Assembly (NCBI GenBank): GCA_035048495.1
Contig: CM068540.1
Span: 4,634,829 to 4,698,828, forward strand
Length of the DNA: 64,000 bases
Reading direction: 5' to 3'
DNA from: Euptelea pleiosperma
Lineage: Eukaryota > Streptophyta > Magnoliopsida > Ranunculales > Eupteleaceae
Under the pieces are notes generated by a model. It ran no database searches, was not told the DNA's origin, and saw nothing but the letters and a program-made list of their open reading frames with translations. A program made the translations under genes and the position numbers. This document shows positions 33,884 through 47,300 of the stretch, piece after piece. How positions within the stretch are numbered: the stretch's first letter is position 1; each line of letters opens with the position of its first letter.

Positions 33884-36642
33884 TCAAACACTCTGCTTGC
33901 CTACCGGCTGAATAGCAGGTGTAATAATATCTTGAGACCCTTGAACAAGGGATGGTTCTACCAAGAGAGGAGGATCAATTGCTGGTACTTGAGAATCGGC
34001 CATAGATGTTGAGTCAGCGGGAGGAACTACTTCGGGTATACTACTAAGATTTTGCTCGCCCATTGTCACAGAAGGTTCGACAGGAAGAGAAACGTCAGGG
34101 TTGTTACCAGGGAGTTGTTCGGTTTCCTCAGTAGCCTCTGGTTCATCTTCTCCAAGATCCATCTGGCATTGAGCATACCCTTCGCGATATCCCAAAGCGT
34201 GACTTTCTCCCTGAAACTCGTGAGAGGCCTTTTCGATCTCGTCCCTCTCAGCAGTGACCTTCTCCAGATCCTTCTCAAACTGTTCAATAGCTTGACGAGA
34301 ATTCTCGATTTCCCTCTGTAGTTTTTCATTATAGTTGTTTGCCTTAGCCAGTTCATCCTCGGCCTTCTTCTGTGTAGTCAATGCTTTGGCTGCTATCTAT
34401 TTTTCCAACAATGCCTTGGTCTTGGCTATCTCTGCAGATTGAATAACAGTTTGGTATTGTTCTTCATGGGATTTCAAGTCAGCTTCTCGGGATCTAATAG
34501 CGGCCTCTAGCTCAGCAATCTTCTTCTTGCCGTCCACTTCACGATTAATGACATCTATCACATAATCTTTGAACCCGGCATATGAATGCATAGTCTGCGA
34601 GAACGCGAAGGTATTAAGTTTGGAAATTCATACAGAGAACTTGGCGATCAGTAAGGGTTTCTTACCTCGAGAATGGAGTGGCTCATCACGTCGAAGATTG
34701 TTGACAGGTCTATCAGATCAACATATCGAAGTCTATCCTTGGGAAGACATATCCGCTCGATATATTTGACTGCAACCCCGGGATCTGTGATCGAGTTGGC
34801 CCCCGAGATTGGCTTCCTGTTATCTAGGTATCCCGCCTTGATCACATGCTCTTGTTCTGCATCAAATTTTGGGAAACCTACAATGGGATGTCTTCTTCGA
34901 TAAGCCTCTTTGTTCGATATCCACTTATCAACCATATCAAAAGAAGTCTCCCTTGGGAATGAAGTCCAAGATGCATGTCCCTCACCTGAAGAAGTGCTCG
35001 GTTCACCGAGCCTTTGGAGGTTTGTCGGGAGAGTAGGGATCATCTCCACTGATAGCGGGGTAACTACTTGAGCTCCTTGATTGGACAAAGGAGAGGGGAA
35101 TCCTAGAGGAGAAATTGGGGTGGAAGGAAGATCTGCCCATCGAGTTGTCGGGCTTGGACTTGCCGGTTGGGTAGATGGTTGAGAAGCCACAACAGTGGGA
35201 GGATGTGTTGGCTAAGGAACAGAGGTCTCAGCTGGATGGGAGCTGGATGCATCAAACTCTGGTGTCAGACCTTTAACCAACTTTCTCCTCTTTTGACGCG
35301 GAAGTTCCACCACGGGACGTGGGAAGTCAGTCCGCCTCAATTGATCTTTCTTGCTTGCCATCTACAATGGAGTGAAGAGAATGTCAGAAATAATCAATCA
35401 GAATCAAAAGATAAAGTCACAAGTTGAATACCTCTTCTGCTCTGGCTAGTTGACGCGCAAGCTCATTTCTTGGCTCTAAATGACCGCTTGGATGCCTGAA
35501 ATATTTGGCAATTGGCAGATTGTCAGAAGGAGAACGGGACGAACGAGGTTCTGATGAACCTGACACCTGAACCTTAGATTCAGGTTTCCTCTTTCTTATG
35601 AGAGGTATGTCAGGACTTGCTTCCTCGGGATTGTCTTCACCCGTCCTAGTAGAGATCATGGGAGCAAATGATCTGGAGGGGTTCTCGGGAAGAGCTGGTT
35701 GTCGGGGTTGTGGAGGAATACTCCCGGCAAGTGACCAGACTCTTACTAGTGCAGGGATCTTCTTGAGGATATATTTGACCTTATCCTCAATATCTGCTGA
35801 ATATCTTAACGGGGGTCTTATGAAATCTGCAAGCAACAAATTTTATGGTAAGGATTCTCGGGATATGGAAATTAGCATACCAGAAAACAATGGAGCACTG
35901 AAAAACATACCTCGAAGATTGAAGCTCGATCTAACCCTATTCCTAGGGGGACCCTCCTCCGTTCTCTCATCAAACTCCCAAGATCCCGTCACCAGGAGGG
36001 GATTAGCATGCCATCCTTTGTGAGAATTGGGCAAGTTCTCGACAATCTTTTTAGTTTTATCCCGAGCAGCCACAGTCCAGAACATTAGAGGATGACTGGA
36101 GTCGGGACATCTCTTCAGAAAATACAGATAATCGATCTCAGGAAGATCGATTTTGTGTTTGCTGAAGCATTGATATAGTCAATTCTGGCCATTAGACGCC
36201 AGAAATTGCTATTCATTTGATCGGGAGCACGATCATAGAAGCGAAGTACTTCCTGGATAAGAGGAGAAAGAGGAAGAGACAACCCAAATTTCAGTTGGGC
36301 ACAAGTTACACTAATCTCACCAGGATTGGTATCATCACCATGACGACCTCCGACCATTATGAAAATTGAGGCAGGGATTCCAAATTTTCTCCTTAGACCA
36401 ACGATGTATGGGTCATTCCCATAAGTGGGAACTCTGATTATCATCCCTGGAACATCTGATTCCGTTGATGTGTCAACAACAGGGATTACTTCTTCATGTT
36501 CTTCATCAGGCCCGACCACATAGGTGTCAATGGCCTGATCCGTCGAATCAGAAGTACCTTCCTCCTCCAAGGGAGGGTTAGACCCTACAGGCTCACGCCC
36601 AGGTAACTCACTACTTTCTTCGAAGACTCTCTTACCTCTCAT
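33884..36642 (-). pseudogene. opposite-strand spliced gene of E2, decayed
   Basis: The start MRGKRVFEE is at 36642. Exon 1 carries RVPTYGNDPYIVGLRRKFGI and LKFGLSLPLSPLIQEVLRF, which from memory resembles the 'putative gypsy type transposon' family (Transposase_28). A frameshift occurs near 36175. The intron after SSFNLR, the exon starting MASKKDQ at 35361 and a last coiled-coil-rich exon (34591-33884) match the E3 gene, so gene structure is conserved. A stop near 35213 and another near 34400 show decay. The function is unknown; the family is carried by many plant Tat elements. Confidence 0.8.
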
Positions 36643-36826
36643 GGTTCTTGAAACAAGAAAAGGTATGAAGAAAACAGAAAGGAGGAGATGAAGATACAAA
36701 TACCCAAAACTTGAAGATCCCAGCGGCAGAATATTAGGAGACAAGTGAAAGAACTCCGGTTGAACGCAGGCAGTGTCTTCGGAAAGAAGATGAACCAGGA
36801 CAGATTCGCACAGACGGAGTCCAAAT

Positions 36827-36835
36827 CTATTTATA
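36827..36835 (-). promoter_or_regulatory. TATA box of the E2 opposite-strand gene
   Basis: On the - strand TATAAATAG lies 185 bp upstream of the ATG at 36642. In E3 TATAAAAGG lies 186 bp upstream of the corresponding ATG. The conserved spacing in two otherwise diverged copies supports a real promoter. Confidence 0.65.
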
Positions 36836-37167
36836 AAGACGGACCTGGATTTATCACATTGACAGTCTGGCAGTATCAAACCCCGGGCTCCAAAATTTCA
36901 AAATTCTTATTCGACGATTCAACAGCTTGCCTCCTCGAATGTTGCGTCCGTCAATCATTCTATTCGATGGCCGTACATGGGGCTTCACGCTTGTACAGAC
37001 ACATCTTATTTTTGCAGTTGTGATGGATGCCACATTAAATGAAAGAGGCGACGGTTGAATGACTTGAGAAAAATCCAATGGAGAGGAATTAACAGTAAAC
37101 CATCAACGGTTGAGATCCTTTTTTGAAGATACGATAGCAGCTTCTCGATCTTCCAAAAAGGGGGCGA

Positions 37168-38474
37168 TGCGGGTGCCGTATTTTCTCGCAAATGATACGA
37201 TGACGCGTGTACATGCTATACACGTGCGATATTAGAACAATGACGCGTGGTATTATTCATTGTGCGTGAGTAAATGCGCCGAAGACATCAACAGAGGCCA
37301 TAGCCATCCCATCACTATCATGCAACTTCCATTAATGGAAGTGCCACGTGTCAAGACGAGATGATCAGAAGAGAATATCTCGAAGCAGAGTTAGTAACAG
37401 AATGCATTAACACCTCAACCATTAAATATGTCGAGAAGCATTCAATCTTGCCCGACATATTAATGATTGATCTTATCAATGGGACGGATATACAGATCAT
37501 CCCGACAAGGTCCAATGGCCTATATGATACAAGTTAAGATCTTGACGGGATGCCTATTCAACTCATCCGGACAAGGTTGAGCAGCAGACGATTATCTTAT
37601 CCTACCAAGTTCATACAACGTTCTTAACGGGATTGATATTCAACGCACCCCGACAATCTTAACGATACGTGATGGATCAACATTTAAACTCATCCTAACA
37701 GGTTTGGTTACGTACTTAATGGCATTATTGTTCAGTACCTCCTGACAAAGTGAGATGGCCTACTTGACGAGATTGATTTCCATCTCTTCTCGACGAAGTC
37801 ATATAGCTTGTTTGAGTGGTGCGACTTTCTTCTCATCTTGGCGAGATCAAATCTTACTTGCCGAAAATGAATTTCTTTCAATCCCGAGAAGTATACAAGA
37901 TTCAACAAGCAAGATAAGTATTTCAAATACAGTTATTTTCTTAACTAATGAATGTTGGCCACATGGCAGTTAGTTGAATTTTCACAGTTTCAACAACTTC
38001 TTATTCAAATATCTGACACGAAGGATGCCACCTAAGTGCCACTTCAGTCATTTTAGATATAACCGAATAAAAGAAGTTGAGATCTAATAGGAAGATTCTG
38101 TTTTGTAACAGAATATTTCTAGGTCATAACTGATTGACGACAACTAAACACCTAGAAGGTGAATCATGCCAATTCTAAGGGTATAAATACAAGACCCTCA
38201 AGACTGAGAAGGAGATCTTGCTCTCTAGATCCAGATAGCTTAAACTCTGAAACATTTTACTATTTTCTTGAATCCTGTTACCATTCTTAAGCTGACTTGA
38301 GTATCGAAGTATTATCAACAGGTACAACCACATCTCATCTGGAGATCATCATATCCTTCGCGGAGGAGAAAAGCAGTTTCATCCTGAAGCATCGGAGTCA
38401 TCCGATCATCATCAATATACGGATCGTCTGACCTCGAAGATTGTGTGGGTTAGATCAGACATTTTTCCCCCACA
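37168..38474 (+). repeat. E2 3' LTR
   Basis: It starts TGCGGGTGCCGTATTTT just after the polypurine tract and ends TTTTTCCCCCACA, giving 1307 bp. TGCGGG is a mutated form of TGTGGG in E3. TATAAATA is at 38182-38189. It lacks the CCCGGG minisatellite of the E3 LTR. E1 internal sequence in the other orientation follows at once. Confidence 0.85.
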
Positions 38475-41400
38475 GTAGCATATCTTGTTTCTGCTCCAAT
38501 AATGGTCTTACTGGTAAAATATACTGACCGCTCTTCTCGGTCGAGCTCACGGAAGAGGACGGCGCTAATAGATTCATCAGTCGTAGCCAAATAAAGACTC
38601 AGATGTTCTCCTTGGTCAGGTTTAGAAAGGATTGGAGGATGTGAGAGGTAGTGTTTAAGCTTTTGGAAGGCTTCATTGCACTCCTCAGTCCAGTCATGAA
38701 ACCTTCCATTTTTCTTTAAGAGCCTGAATAAAGGTCTGCACCTATCTGACGACCTTGTTATGAAGCGATTCAATGCAGCTATTCTCCCCGCTAACTTCTA
38801 GACTTCCTTCTTATTCTTTGACGAAGGCATTTCTGTTAAGGCCCTGATTTGCTCAGGATTAGCTTCGATACCTCGTCTTGTAATGAAATAACCTAAGAAA
38901 TTCCCTGAGGTTACTCCAAAGACGCATTTGGTAGGGTTGAGCTTCATCTGACACTCCTGTAGACGATCGAATGTTTTCCCAAGATCTCCTAGATGAAGCT
39001 CCCGGGTTCGTATTTTTACCATCATGTCATCTATGTAGACTTCCACTATCACACCTATCATGTCATGGAACATCTTGTTAACAAGACGTTAATAAGTGGC
39101 TCCTGTATTCTTAAGGCCGAAAGACATTACTTTGTAGCAAAAAACACATTTGTCAGTCGTGAAGACCGTCATCTCCTGATCTGGCTCATACAATAGAATC
39201 TGGTTGTACCCCGAGTATCCATCCATGAATGACAAGATTTCATATCCCGAGGTGGCGTCAACCAATTGGTCAATTCTCGACAAAGGATATGGATCCTTGG
39301 GACAAGCTTTGTTTAGATGGGTGAAGTCGATACATACTCTTATCTTCACATTCTTCTTTGGTACAGCCACTATGTTGGCTTACTATTGAGCATCATAGAC
39401 TTCTCGGATGCATCCGGCTGCCAAGAGTTTATCAATCTCATCTTGGACAACCTTCTGTTTCTCGAGAGTAATTCTCCGAGGTCGTTGTTTCACAGGTAAA
39501 TATTTATTATCTACCTTCAAATGATGACAAGAGATGTCGGGAGGAATACCTGGCATGTCGTTGAATGACCATGCGAAGACGTCCATATAAGATTTCAAAA
39601 AATCAACGTAGGATATATTTTCTTCGGTAGATAGACTAGCCCCGATAAAGGTGTATTTTGCATCTTCCTCGGTCCTGAGGTTGATTTGATCAGTTTCCTC
39701 TATCATGGGAATGTTGCCATGCTCAAATTGTGTCTTCCCATTTTCCCAGCTAGGCGCAGTCTGCTCCATACTTGCCGACATGCGCTCTAGTTGCTATTGC
39801 TCAGTAGCCATGGATGAAGTTCATTCTCCATGCTGACCCTCATGACCAGGAGCACTCTTAGGTCGGAGTGCAATGGCGTAACACCTCTTTGAGACAACTT
39901 GGTCTCCTTTTAACTCTATTATCCTGTGATCAGTCGGGAATCGAAACAGTTGATGGTAGGTTGATGGTACGCCCTTGACCTCATGTATCCATCCCCGCCC
40001 CAGAATGCCGTTATAGGAGAATGGAGTATCTAGAACCAAGAATTCTACCATAGACGTGATCAGTCCCGTCTTTACTGATAGAACTACTCTCCCAAGAGCA
40101 TACTCCTTTTGGTCGTTAAATCCGACCAATGGAGTATTACTCTAGATTAGATCTGATGGGTTTAAACCCATCCTCTTGTAAGCTTCTACGAATAAGATCT
40201 CGGCTGAGCTGTCGGGATCTATCAGCAAACGCTTTACCTCATAATTGCCCACTAGCAAGGTGAGCACTAACGCATCTGAGTGCGGATGATCTACCCTGAT
40301 GAGATCTTTGTCGGAGAAGAAAATGGCTACATCAGTGCTCTCCTTCATCTCTACGGAGTCTGTCAATCTTGGACCCGTAGAGAGATGTAGGATCTCTTTC
40401 AGATGCTCCACTTTCCTGATTTTGATCTTGTCTTCTCTCTCTGTCTCTCCACGGGAGAGCTGTCGTTCTCTCCCGTAGATGACGTCTATAACCAACCTGC
40501 GTTCTTGCTATTTAACGTGGTTGTTGTCTTTCTTGGGGATCTCGACTTCAGCTATTGCCCCATTCGTGCGAGCAATATACTGCTGCAAGTAGCCCTGGTT
40601 AATTAGATCCACAATCTTAAGTCTCAGCGCCCAACATTTATCTGTTATGTGCCCAACTTTTTGGTAAAAGGCACAGAACTTTGTCTTATCTCTATCTCCA
40701 TTCAAGTCTGGCTTCATTAAACGAGGATATTGGAGATATTTCTTATTCTTAATCAAATCAAGGATCTGACTATGCATTTTGTTCAACGCTGTAAATATCA
40801 TCTTTTCCCGACTAGGATACCAATCTGAGCCTCCAGGCTTCTCGGTTTCCTTCTCGGGATTCTCTGTTGGTGCGCCTTAGTGGCAACCTTTGGCTTTCCC
40901 TTGGAGGATTTGCTGGGTCCGGCTACCTTCTTCACTTCATGCACAGATATGGTCAACCCTTGACCATGTTGGAGTGTGTCATCTTCGAGTTTAGAGTACT
41001 TTTCAACTCAAAGAAATAAGGCGTCCATACTGACTGGCCTATTCTTAGTCAAGGACATATAAAGTCTAGAACCTATAGGCAATGCCTTCCGAAAGGCTGT
41101 GATGACGTGTTTATCGTCGCAATCTTCTATCGTGGTCATCAGAGTACAGAATCTTTTGGTGAAATCCCATAATGTCTCCTTCTGACCGCAGTGTACATTG
41201 GACAATACATCGACGACATTCTTATGTACTCTGTTGCATGAGTAACGAGTGATAAAGAGGGTGCTCAGTTTAGTGTAGTCAGAAATGGTCCGAAGAGCTA
41301 TCTGATTGAACCAAATGAGTGCATCATCACTCAAGTAGACAGGAACATTCGACAAATGAGCTCGTCGTGGAACTCCCACATCGTCATCGCTTTCCTGAAG

Positions 41401-41980
41401 CGAAGAACATGGTTCACGGGATCTAAAGTTCTCGTGAAGATCGAGAATTTATGATAGGAGAAGGATTTGGGAGCATGATACTCATTTATCTCTTCAATAA
41501 ACAGAGAGTCTCGTGGAGCTCTCATTGCCATTGCCGTCATCTTATCAACCAATGTCTCTTTTCTCCCCATCATTTCAGCTACCAGATCGACGATCTACCT
41601 TCTGGTCTCAGGCAGAATATGGTTCGAGCTTCATTGAAAGGAAGACTCAGCTCTGTGACGTTTCTTAGGTGGTGAGGCGTGAGAATCCCCACATCTGCTC
41701 CTAGAGTTCCTCAGATCAGATTCTTCTGAACCAAACCTGTCCGATTGAAATTGACTCTTCCGATGGTGACTACCACCGATGCTCTCGGAGACATAATCAC
41801 CTGTACGTCGAGCTGTCATCCGTTGCTTCAGCTCTTCATTCTCTTCTCACAGTTGAGCGATAACCTTCTACTGGCAATAGAGCTCTCTTACCTTTCTGCT
41901 CTCCATGATAGTATCTCTGAGGTCATTGGGTGGATTCCTCTCTCTTTCACTCCTGAGGCCAGTACGTCTTGTATCCACCA
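38475..41980 (-). pseudogene. E1 gag-protease-RT-RNase H, broken and truncated
   Basis: On the - strand gag starts at ATG 41980 (MVDTRRTGLRS-like, as in E3). The capsid region (SDDALIWFNQIALRTISDY), the knuckle FCAFYQKVGHITDKCW (the first His is replaced by Tyr), protease LIDPDSSAEILF (DPG changed to DPD) and RT (YIDDMMVK) follow. There are stops in gag, at 39821-39823 and after YDAQ (39383), and frame changes near 39089 and 38798. The gag/pol UAG is at 39794-39796 in the context CAA-UAG-CAA-CUA. Homology stops in the first RNase H at the E2 border. Confidence 0.85.
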
Positions 41981-42047
41981 TTATTCGAATCGAATCTCTC
42001 TTAAAACGGAAAACTTCTAGTCGTTTCCCATAGACGGCGCCAAAAGA

Positions 42048-43300
42048 TGTGGGAGAAAAATATCTGTTCTAACCCACACAATCTTCGAGGTTAGACGATT
42101 TGTATCTCGATGATGATCAAACAACTCCAATGCTTCAGGACAGAACTTCTTTCTCCACCACGAAGGATAAGATGATCTCCAAAGATGTGGTCGTACCTGT
42201 TGACAACACTTCGACGCTCAAGTCAGTATAGAATGTGTAACAGGGTTCAGGAAAATAGTAAAATATTTCAGAGTTTAGGCTATCTAGATCTGGAGAACAA
42301 GATCATTTTCTCAATTCTGAGGGTCCTGTATTTATACCCCCAGAACTGGCGTGACTTACCTTCCACGTGTCCACTGGTCATCAATCAGTTATGATCTAGA
42401 GAGATTTTGTTATGAAACAAAATCTTCTTGTTAGATCCTAACTTCCCTTATTCGGTTACATCTGAAATGACTGAGGTGGCACTCTTCGTGGCAGATATTC
42501 GAATAAGGGGACGTCGAAGCTGCAATAGTCCAACTAACTGCCATGTGGCCAATGCTTATTGGATAAGAAACTAACTGTATTTATAGTTCATAATACTCAT
42601 CTCGCTTGCAGAATCCTGTATACTTCTCGGGATTGATAGAAATCCAATCCCATCAAGTAAGATACTGATCTTGTCGGGATAAGAAGAGTGTTACTCACGT
42701 CGAACAGGCTATTTGTTCTTGCTAGGATGAGGTGAACGTTGCTCCCATCAAGTAGGCCATCTGATCTTGTCGTGATGTATAGAATATCATTCCCATTAAG
42801 GATGATAACAAAACTTGTTGGGATGAATTTGAATGTTGATCCCATAATATATATTGTTGAGCTTGTCGGGGTAAGTGGAGTATCAATCACGTCAAGAATG
42901 TTGTATGAACATAGTAGGATGAGATAATCGCCACTTGCACCATGTGGGCCGCTGGACCTTGTCGGGGTGAGATAATTGTCATTCCCGTCAAGAGAGCAGT
43001 TCATTAATATGTCGGGCAAGATTGAATGCTTCCCCGACACATTAAAGACTGAAGCTTCAATGCGTTCCATTAATAACTTTGCCTCGAGATGCTATCTTCT
43101 GATCATTTCGATCTGACACATAGTGTTTCCATTAATGGAAGACGTGAGATAGTGATGGAATGGTTATGTCCTATGATGATGTCTTCGGCGCATTTACTCA
43201 TGCATGCTGGACGACACCACGCGTTGTCGTTTCGTACACCACACGTGTGATGCCAATACACTTGTCACCATATCATTCGTTAGAAAATACGGTACCCACA
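42048..43300 (-). repeat. E1 5' LTR with adjacent primer-binding site
   Basis: It is 1253 bp with ends TGTGGG and CCCACA when read on either strand. On the - strand the LTR is followed (42047 downwards) by TTTTGGCGCCGTCTATGGGA, the same primer-binding region as in E3. A TATA box (TATAAATA on the - strand) is at 42329-42336. Confidence 0.85.
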
Positions 43301-43414
43301 AAGACCATTCATTCAGTGTGGACCCTATATAGCTCTCTACCGATAAGAATGTGCACCCTACAAATGGAGTAGAACTCTCCTGACCACCACTGGTCAGCAA
43401 AGTTACTTACCGGA

Positions 43415-43725
43415 TAATATGAGACACATGGCAAATTCTTTGAGATTTCTGACCTTATAGAAGTTTGGCCCACCCAACCCTAGATGGACATACAGACCAA
43501 AAATTAGCCTGATTAGTGATTATTAAGCATTGGATTGGAATCGTTTTCATGGTTTGATTTTGAACCGTCGAATTTGAGCATTAGTGACCATTATTTGGTG
43601 TACAAAGATCCAAAGGCTTGAAATCACTAATCAGGCTGATTTATGGTCTGTAGGTCCAGCTAGGGATTGGCCAAACATCCATATAGTCATCGTCCTCCAT
43701 GTGGCACATATTGTGGGCTTCTATT
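43415..43725. repeat. family B fold-back element
   Basis: The left arm (AATATGAGACACATGGCAAA, AAGTTTGGCCCACCC, AAAAATTAGCCTGATTAGTG) pairs with the right arm (CACTAATCAGGCTGATTTAT, GGATTGGCCAAACATCC, CCATGTGGCACATATT). It is among the more complete copies in the window. Confidence 0.7.
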
Positions 43726-43765
43726 CCAATCGCATGTTAGCTCAATTACAATCAAAATGTCTCAA

Positions 43766-43772
<7 letters not shown>

Positions 43773-43802
<30 letters not shown>
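43773..43802 (+). repeat. (GA)n microsatellite
   Basis: Fifteen GA units lie at the edge of duplicated block copy 2. The same position in copy 1 (16055-16062) has only a few GA units, so the tract expanded after the duplication or shrank in copy 1. Confidence 0.9.
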
Positions 43803-43806
<4 letters not shown>

Positions 43807-43935
43807 TGCTCTTACCTCCAAGTTTCCAACCACAACCCTTGCATCCACAGAAGGGCTAGTCTTTGGCGTCGGTGTTGGACACAAGACTTTCTTATCCTCC
43901 ATCTCAAGTCGACTTTAGCATTCCACGCAAACCGT

Positions 43936-44278
43936 TGCAACATTCCTTGTTATTTGACAGATTCAAGCACACATACCATTACACTCTAAGGGGGGTTAGC
44001 CTAGGTAAGATACTTTAAGAAAAGATGTAATATTCCTTCCCTTCATTACAATGCTTTACTTAAATAAGCTTTTGTTTCTCCAACGGTCCCTCCCACTAAT
44101 TAAGCAATAAATCTCCTAAATCCTCCCATATCTTGCATTAATTCCAATCCTACTAATAAAGAAACATAATAATAAAGAAACTTTAATAATAAGAAAAATT
44201 AACAATTATTTCTAGATAAGGGCTAAAATGCCCTTGAGTAAGTCACATGCACGAAGCTAACATGCATGGGGCGTAACA
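43936..44278 (-). repeat. chromovirus 3' LTR
   Basis: Read on the - strand it starts TGTTACGCCCCATGCATG and ends GGAATGTTGCA. It is 343 bp and differs from the other LTR by scattered substitutions and small indels, so the insertion is not recent. Confidence 0.85.
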
Positions 44279-44335
44279 TTCCACCGCCCTTAATCGACAA
44301 CCTTGTCCTCAAGGTTGGAAATTGGAATATTTCTC

Positions 44336-47300
44336 TCATAAGGATTGTAAAACCTCCCACTTGGCACCCGCCGGTGACATGTTAGACCATTGCACAAGAA
44401 CTTCTGTTACCGCATGATTATGTTGTTTGACCATCCGTCGTTCTAAAATCGCCACTGGTTCCTCCTTAATTATGCCGTCTTTAGTGATTTGGGGTAATTG
44501 CGCAATGGGTGAGCATTGGTCCCCTAACTTTTTCTTTAGATTGGAGACATGGAATACTGGATGAATTCAGGATCCTTCCGGAAGATCTAGCTTGTAGGCA
44601 ACGGCTCCGATGTGTTGTAAGACCTTGTATGGTCCGTAGCAACGTGGTGATAGTTTCATGGACCCCCTACCAGTTACCGTAGTTTGGCGGTATGGTAGTA
44701 GGCATAAATAAACTAAGTCACCCACGTGAAATTCCCTCTCTGAACGATGTCGAACCGCCATTTGTTTCATACGATTTTGAGCTTGGTGAAGATTCTCTTT
44801 GAGGATGTGCAAGATGGAATCGCGTGTTTTCAAAGAATCCTCCACTGTAGCTACATTAGTGGTGCCCAATGTGTACTCCCCCAACATCGGAGGTGGCTGC
44901 CCAAAGGTTGCTTCATATGGTGTCATCTTGGTTGATGCATGGTAGGATGTATTGTACCACCATTCGGATAGAGTTAGCCATTTAACCCATTGCTTAGGCC
45001 GATCACTACAAAAACACAGTAACTAAGTCTCCAAGCATTTGTTTACTACTTCGGTTTGCCCATCGGTTTAGGGGTGGTAAGCGGAGCTCATCTTTAATTG
45101 TGTCCCATGCAACCGGAATAATTTGGACCAAAACTTGGAGGTGAAAACTACATCTCTATCACTCACAATTGAGTTAGGCATTCCGTGAATTTTGAAAACA
45201 TTATCCATGAATGCTTGAGCAACGAAAAGAGCAGTGTATGGGTGACTTAATGGAATAAAGTGTGCAACTTTTGTTAGTCTGTCCACAACAACGAAGATGA
45301 CAGTCTTTCCATTAGATGGGGGAAGGCCCTCAATAAAATCCATTGAGATATCTGTCCATATGCGAACGGGTAAGGGAAGTGGTTGGAGCAACCCCGGAGA
45401 AGCTAAGGTCTTCCCTTTGTGACGTTGACATACATCACACTCAGCCACAAATCTTTGGACGTCTTTCTTCATGCCTTTCAAATAAAAATGACAAGAGATT
45501 TGCTTATACGTTTTCAAAGAACCGGAATGTCCCGATGTCGGTGTTGCATGGAGTTCGCTCATAATTTCAGCTTTAAGCTTGTATGTGGGAGAAATCATAC
45601 AACGACCCTTGTGGCGCAGCTCACCCTTTGCATACGTGTGATGAGGATGAGCCTTTGGATCAGCTTGAATATCCTTAATCAATGCTTCCAATATTTTACA
45701 ATTCGTTCATTCCGCTTGTAACCTCTCTTTCCACGGTCCTTGCACACAAGATATGCCCATGATAACCCCACTCTCTTCAAACTTCCAAGATAGCGCATTG
45801 GTTGTAGTATTCTCAACCCCACGTCGGTAGATGATTTCGTAGTCATACCCCAATAGTTTAGACACCCATTTTTGTTGCATAGCGGTCATGATACGTTGCT
45901 CCAAGAAATATTTAAGGCTGCGATGATCAGTGCGAACTTTGAAATGTTGCCTAAGAAGGTATGGTCTTCACTTGGTGATGGCATGAACAATTGCAAGCAT
46001 CTCTTTCTCATATGTCAATAAGGCTAATTTTTTCCCGATAATGCCTTGCTAGTAAATGCAATAGGACAGTTGTCTTGCATTAGTATGGCTCCAATGCCTG
46101 TTCCAGAAGCATCGCAATCAGCCACAAAGGTTCGGTTGAAATCGGGGAGGGTGAGAACCGGTGTAGTAATCATGGCGGTTTTGAGGTCCCTAAAGGCCTT
46201 GTTCGCATCATCATTCCATAGGAAAGTATCTTTTTTTAAAAGCGTTGTGAAAGGTGCACTAATATGCCCATAGTCACGTACGAACTTCCTGTAATACCCC
46301 GTGAGGCCTAAAAAACCTCGTAGTCCCTTGAGGTTGGTGGGGCGTGGCCACGTGGTCATGCTAAATATCTCTTGTGGATCGGTTGCCACTCCTTCCTGCG
46401 AAATAACATGTCCAAGATATTCTACTTCGGTTTGACCGAAGAGGCATTTTGAATATTTGACATATAATTGATTTTTTTTGCATTACCTCTAGGGTCTCCC
46501 TTACATGATTAATGTGAGTCTCCATGTTTGGACTATAGATAAGAATATCATCGAAAAACACAAGTATGAATTTGCGGAGATAGGGCCGAAATACCTCATT
46601 CATTAAACTTTGAAAGGTAGAAGGGGCGTTGCTAAGGCTGTATGGCATCACAAAAAATTCGTAGTGACCCTCGTGTGTCCGGAATGCAGTCTTAGAAACA
46701 TCGAAAGGATGGACTCTGATTTGATGATAACTGGATCGGAGATCCAATTTAGAGAAGTACCTAGCACCATGAAGCTCATCCAACAACTCATCGATAATCA
46801 GGATGGGGAATTTGTCCTTCACCGTTATTTTGTTAAGAGCCAGATAATCAACACGCATTCTCCATGACCCATCTTTCTTCCTCACTAAGAGCACCAGTGA
46901 TGAGTATGGGCTTACACTTGGCCGAATGATTCCTGAATCCAGCATTTCTCGAACAATCTTCTCAATCTCGTTCTTTTGGAAATGAGGGTACCGATACGGA
47001 CGGACATTTGTAGGGGGTTGGCCGGGTATTAGTGGAATGCAATGATCATGATCTCGCTCGGGCGGTAGGCCGGATGGTTCTTCAAACACCTTGTAAAATG
47101 CATAAAGAAGTGGTTGTAGCATTAGTGGAACTACCTTGGGAGTTTCGTCCTCTATGTGGTACAAGCGAGCAATCACTCCAGTTGCATTTTTATTGATCAT
47201 TCGAGTTATTTGATGTGACCCCACTATCTTGTTGGTTCCACCCTTCTCCCCTTTGAGAGTAAATCTATGACCCTCATTAGAGAATTGCATTTTTAACTCG

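Larger units (their letters stand above)
27893..38474 (+). mobile_element. E2: Tat-type Ty3/gypsy element nested in E1, 5' end deleted
   Basis: The order matches the complete element E3: gag-protease, UAG, pol, tandem repeats, opposite-strand gene, polypurine tract (AAAAAGGGGGCGA, 37155-37167) and 3' LTR (37168-38474). The 5' LTR, primer-binding site and the first part of gag are missing. The many stops and a deletion in RNase H show it is dead. It ends abruptly against E1 RNase H sequence at 38475. Confidence 0.85.
27413..43300 (-). mobile_element. E1: old Tat-type Ty3/gypsy element, interrupted and partly deleted
   Basis: The outer ends are LTR ends in - orientation: AGTGGG at 27413 (a mutated TGTGGG) and CCCACA at 43300. 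AAGAC is repeated exactly at 27408-27412 and 43301-43305, the 5-bp duplication of one integration event. The parts left are the 5' LTR (42048-43300), gag to RNase H (38475-41980) and a 3' LTR piece (27413-27892). Between them lies E2 in the opposite orientation. Everything of E1 from RNase H to the 3' LTR interior is missing. Confidence 0.85.
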
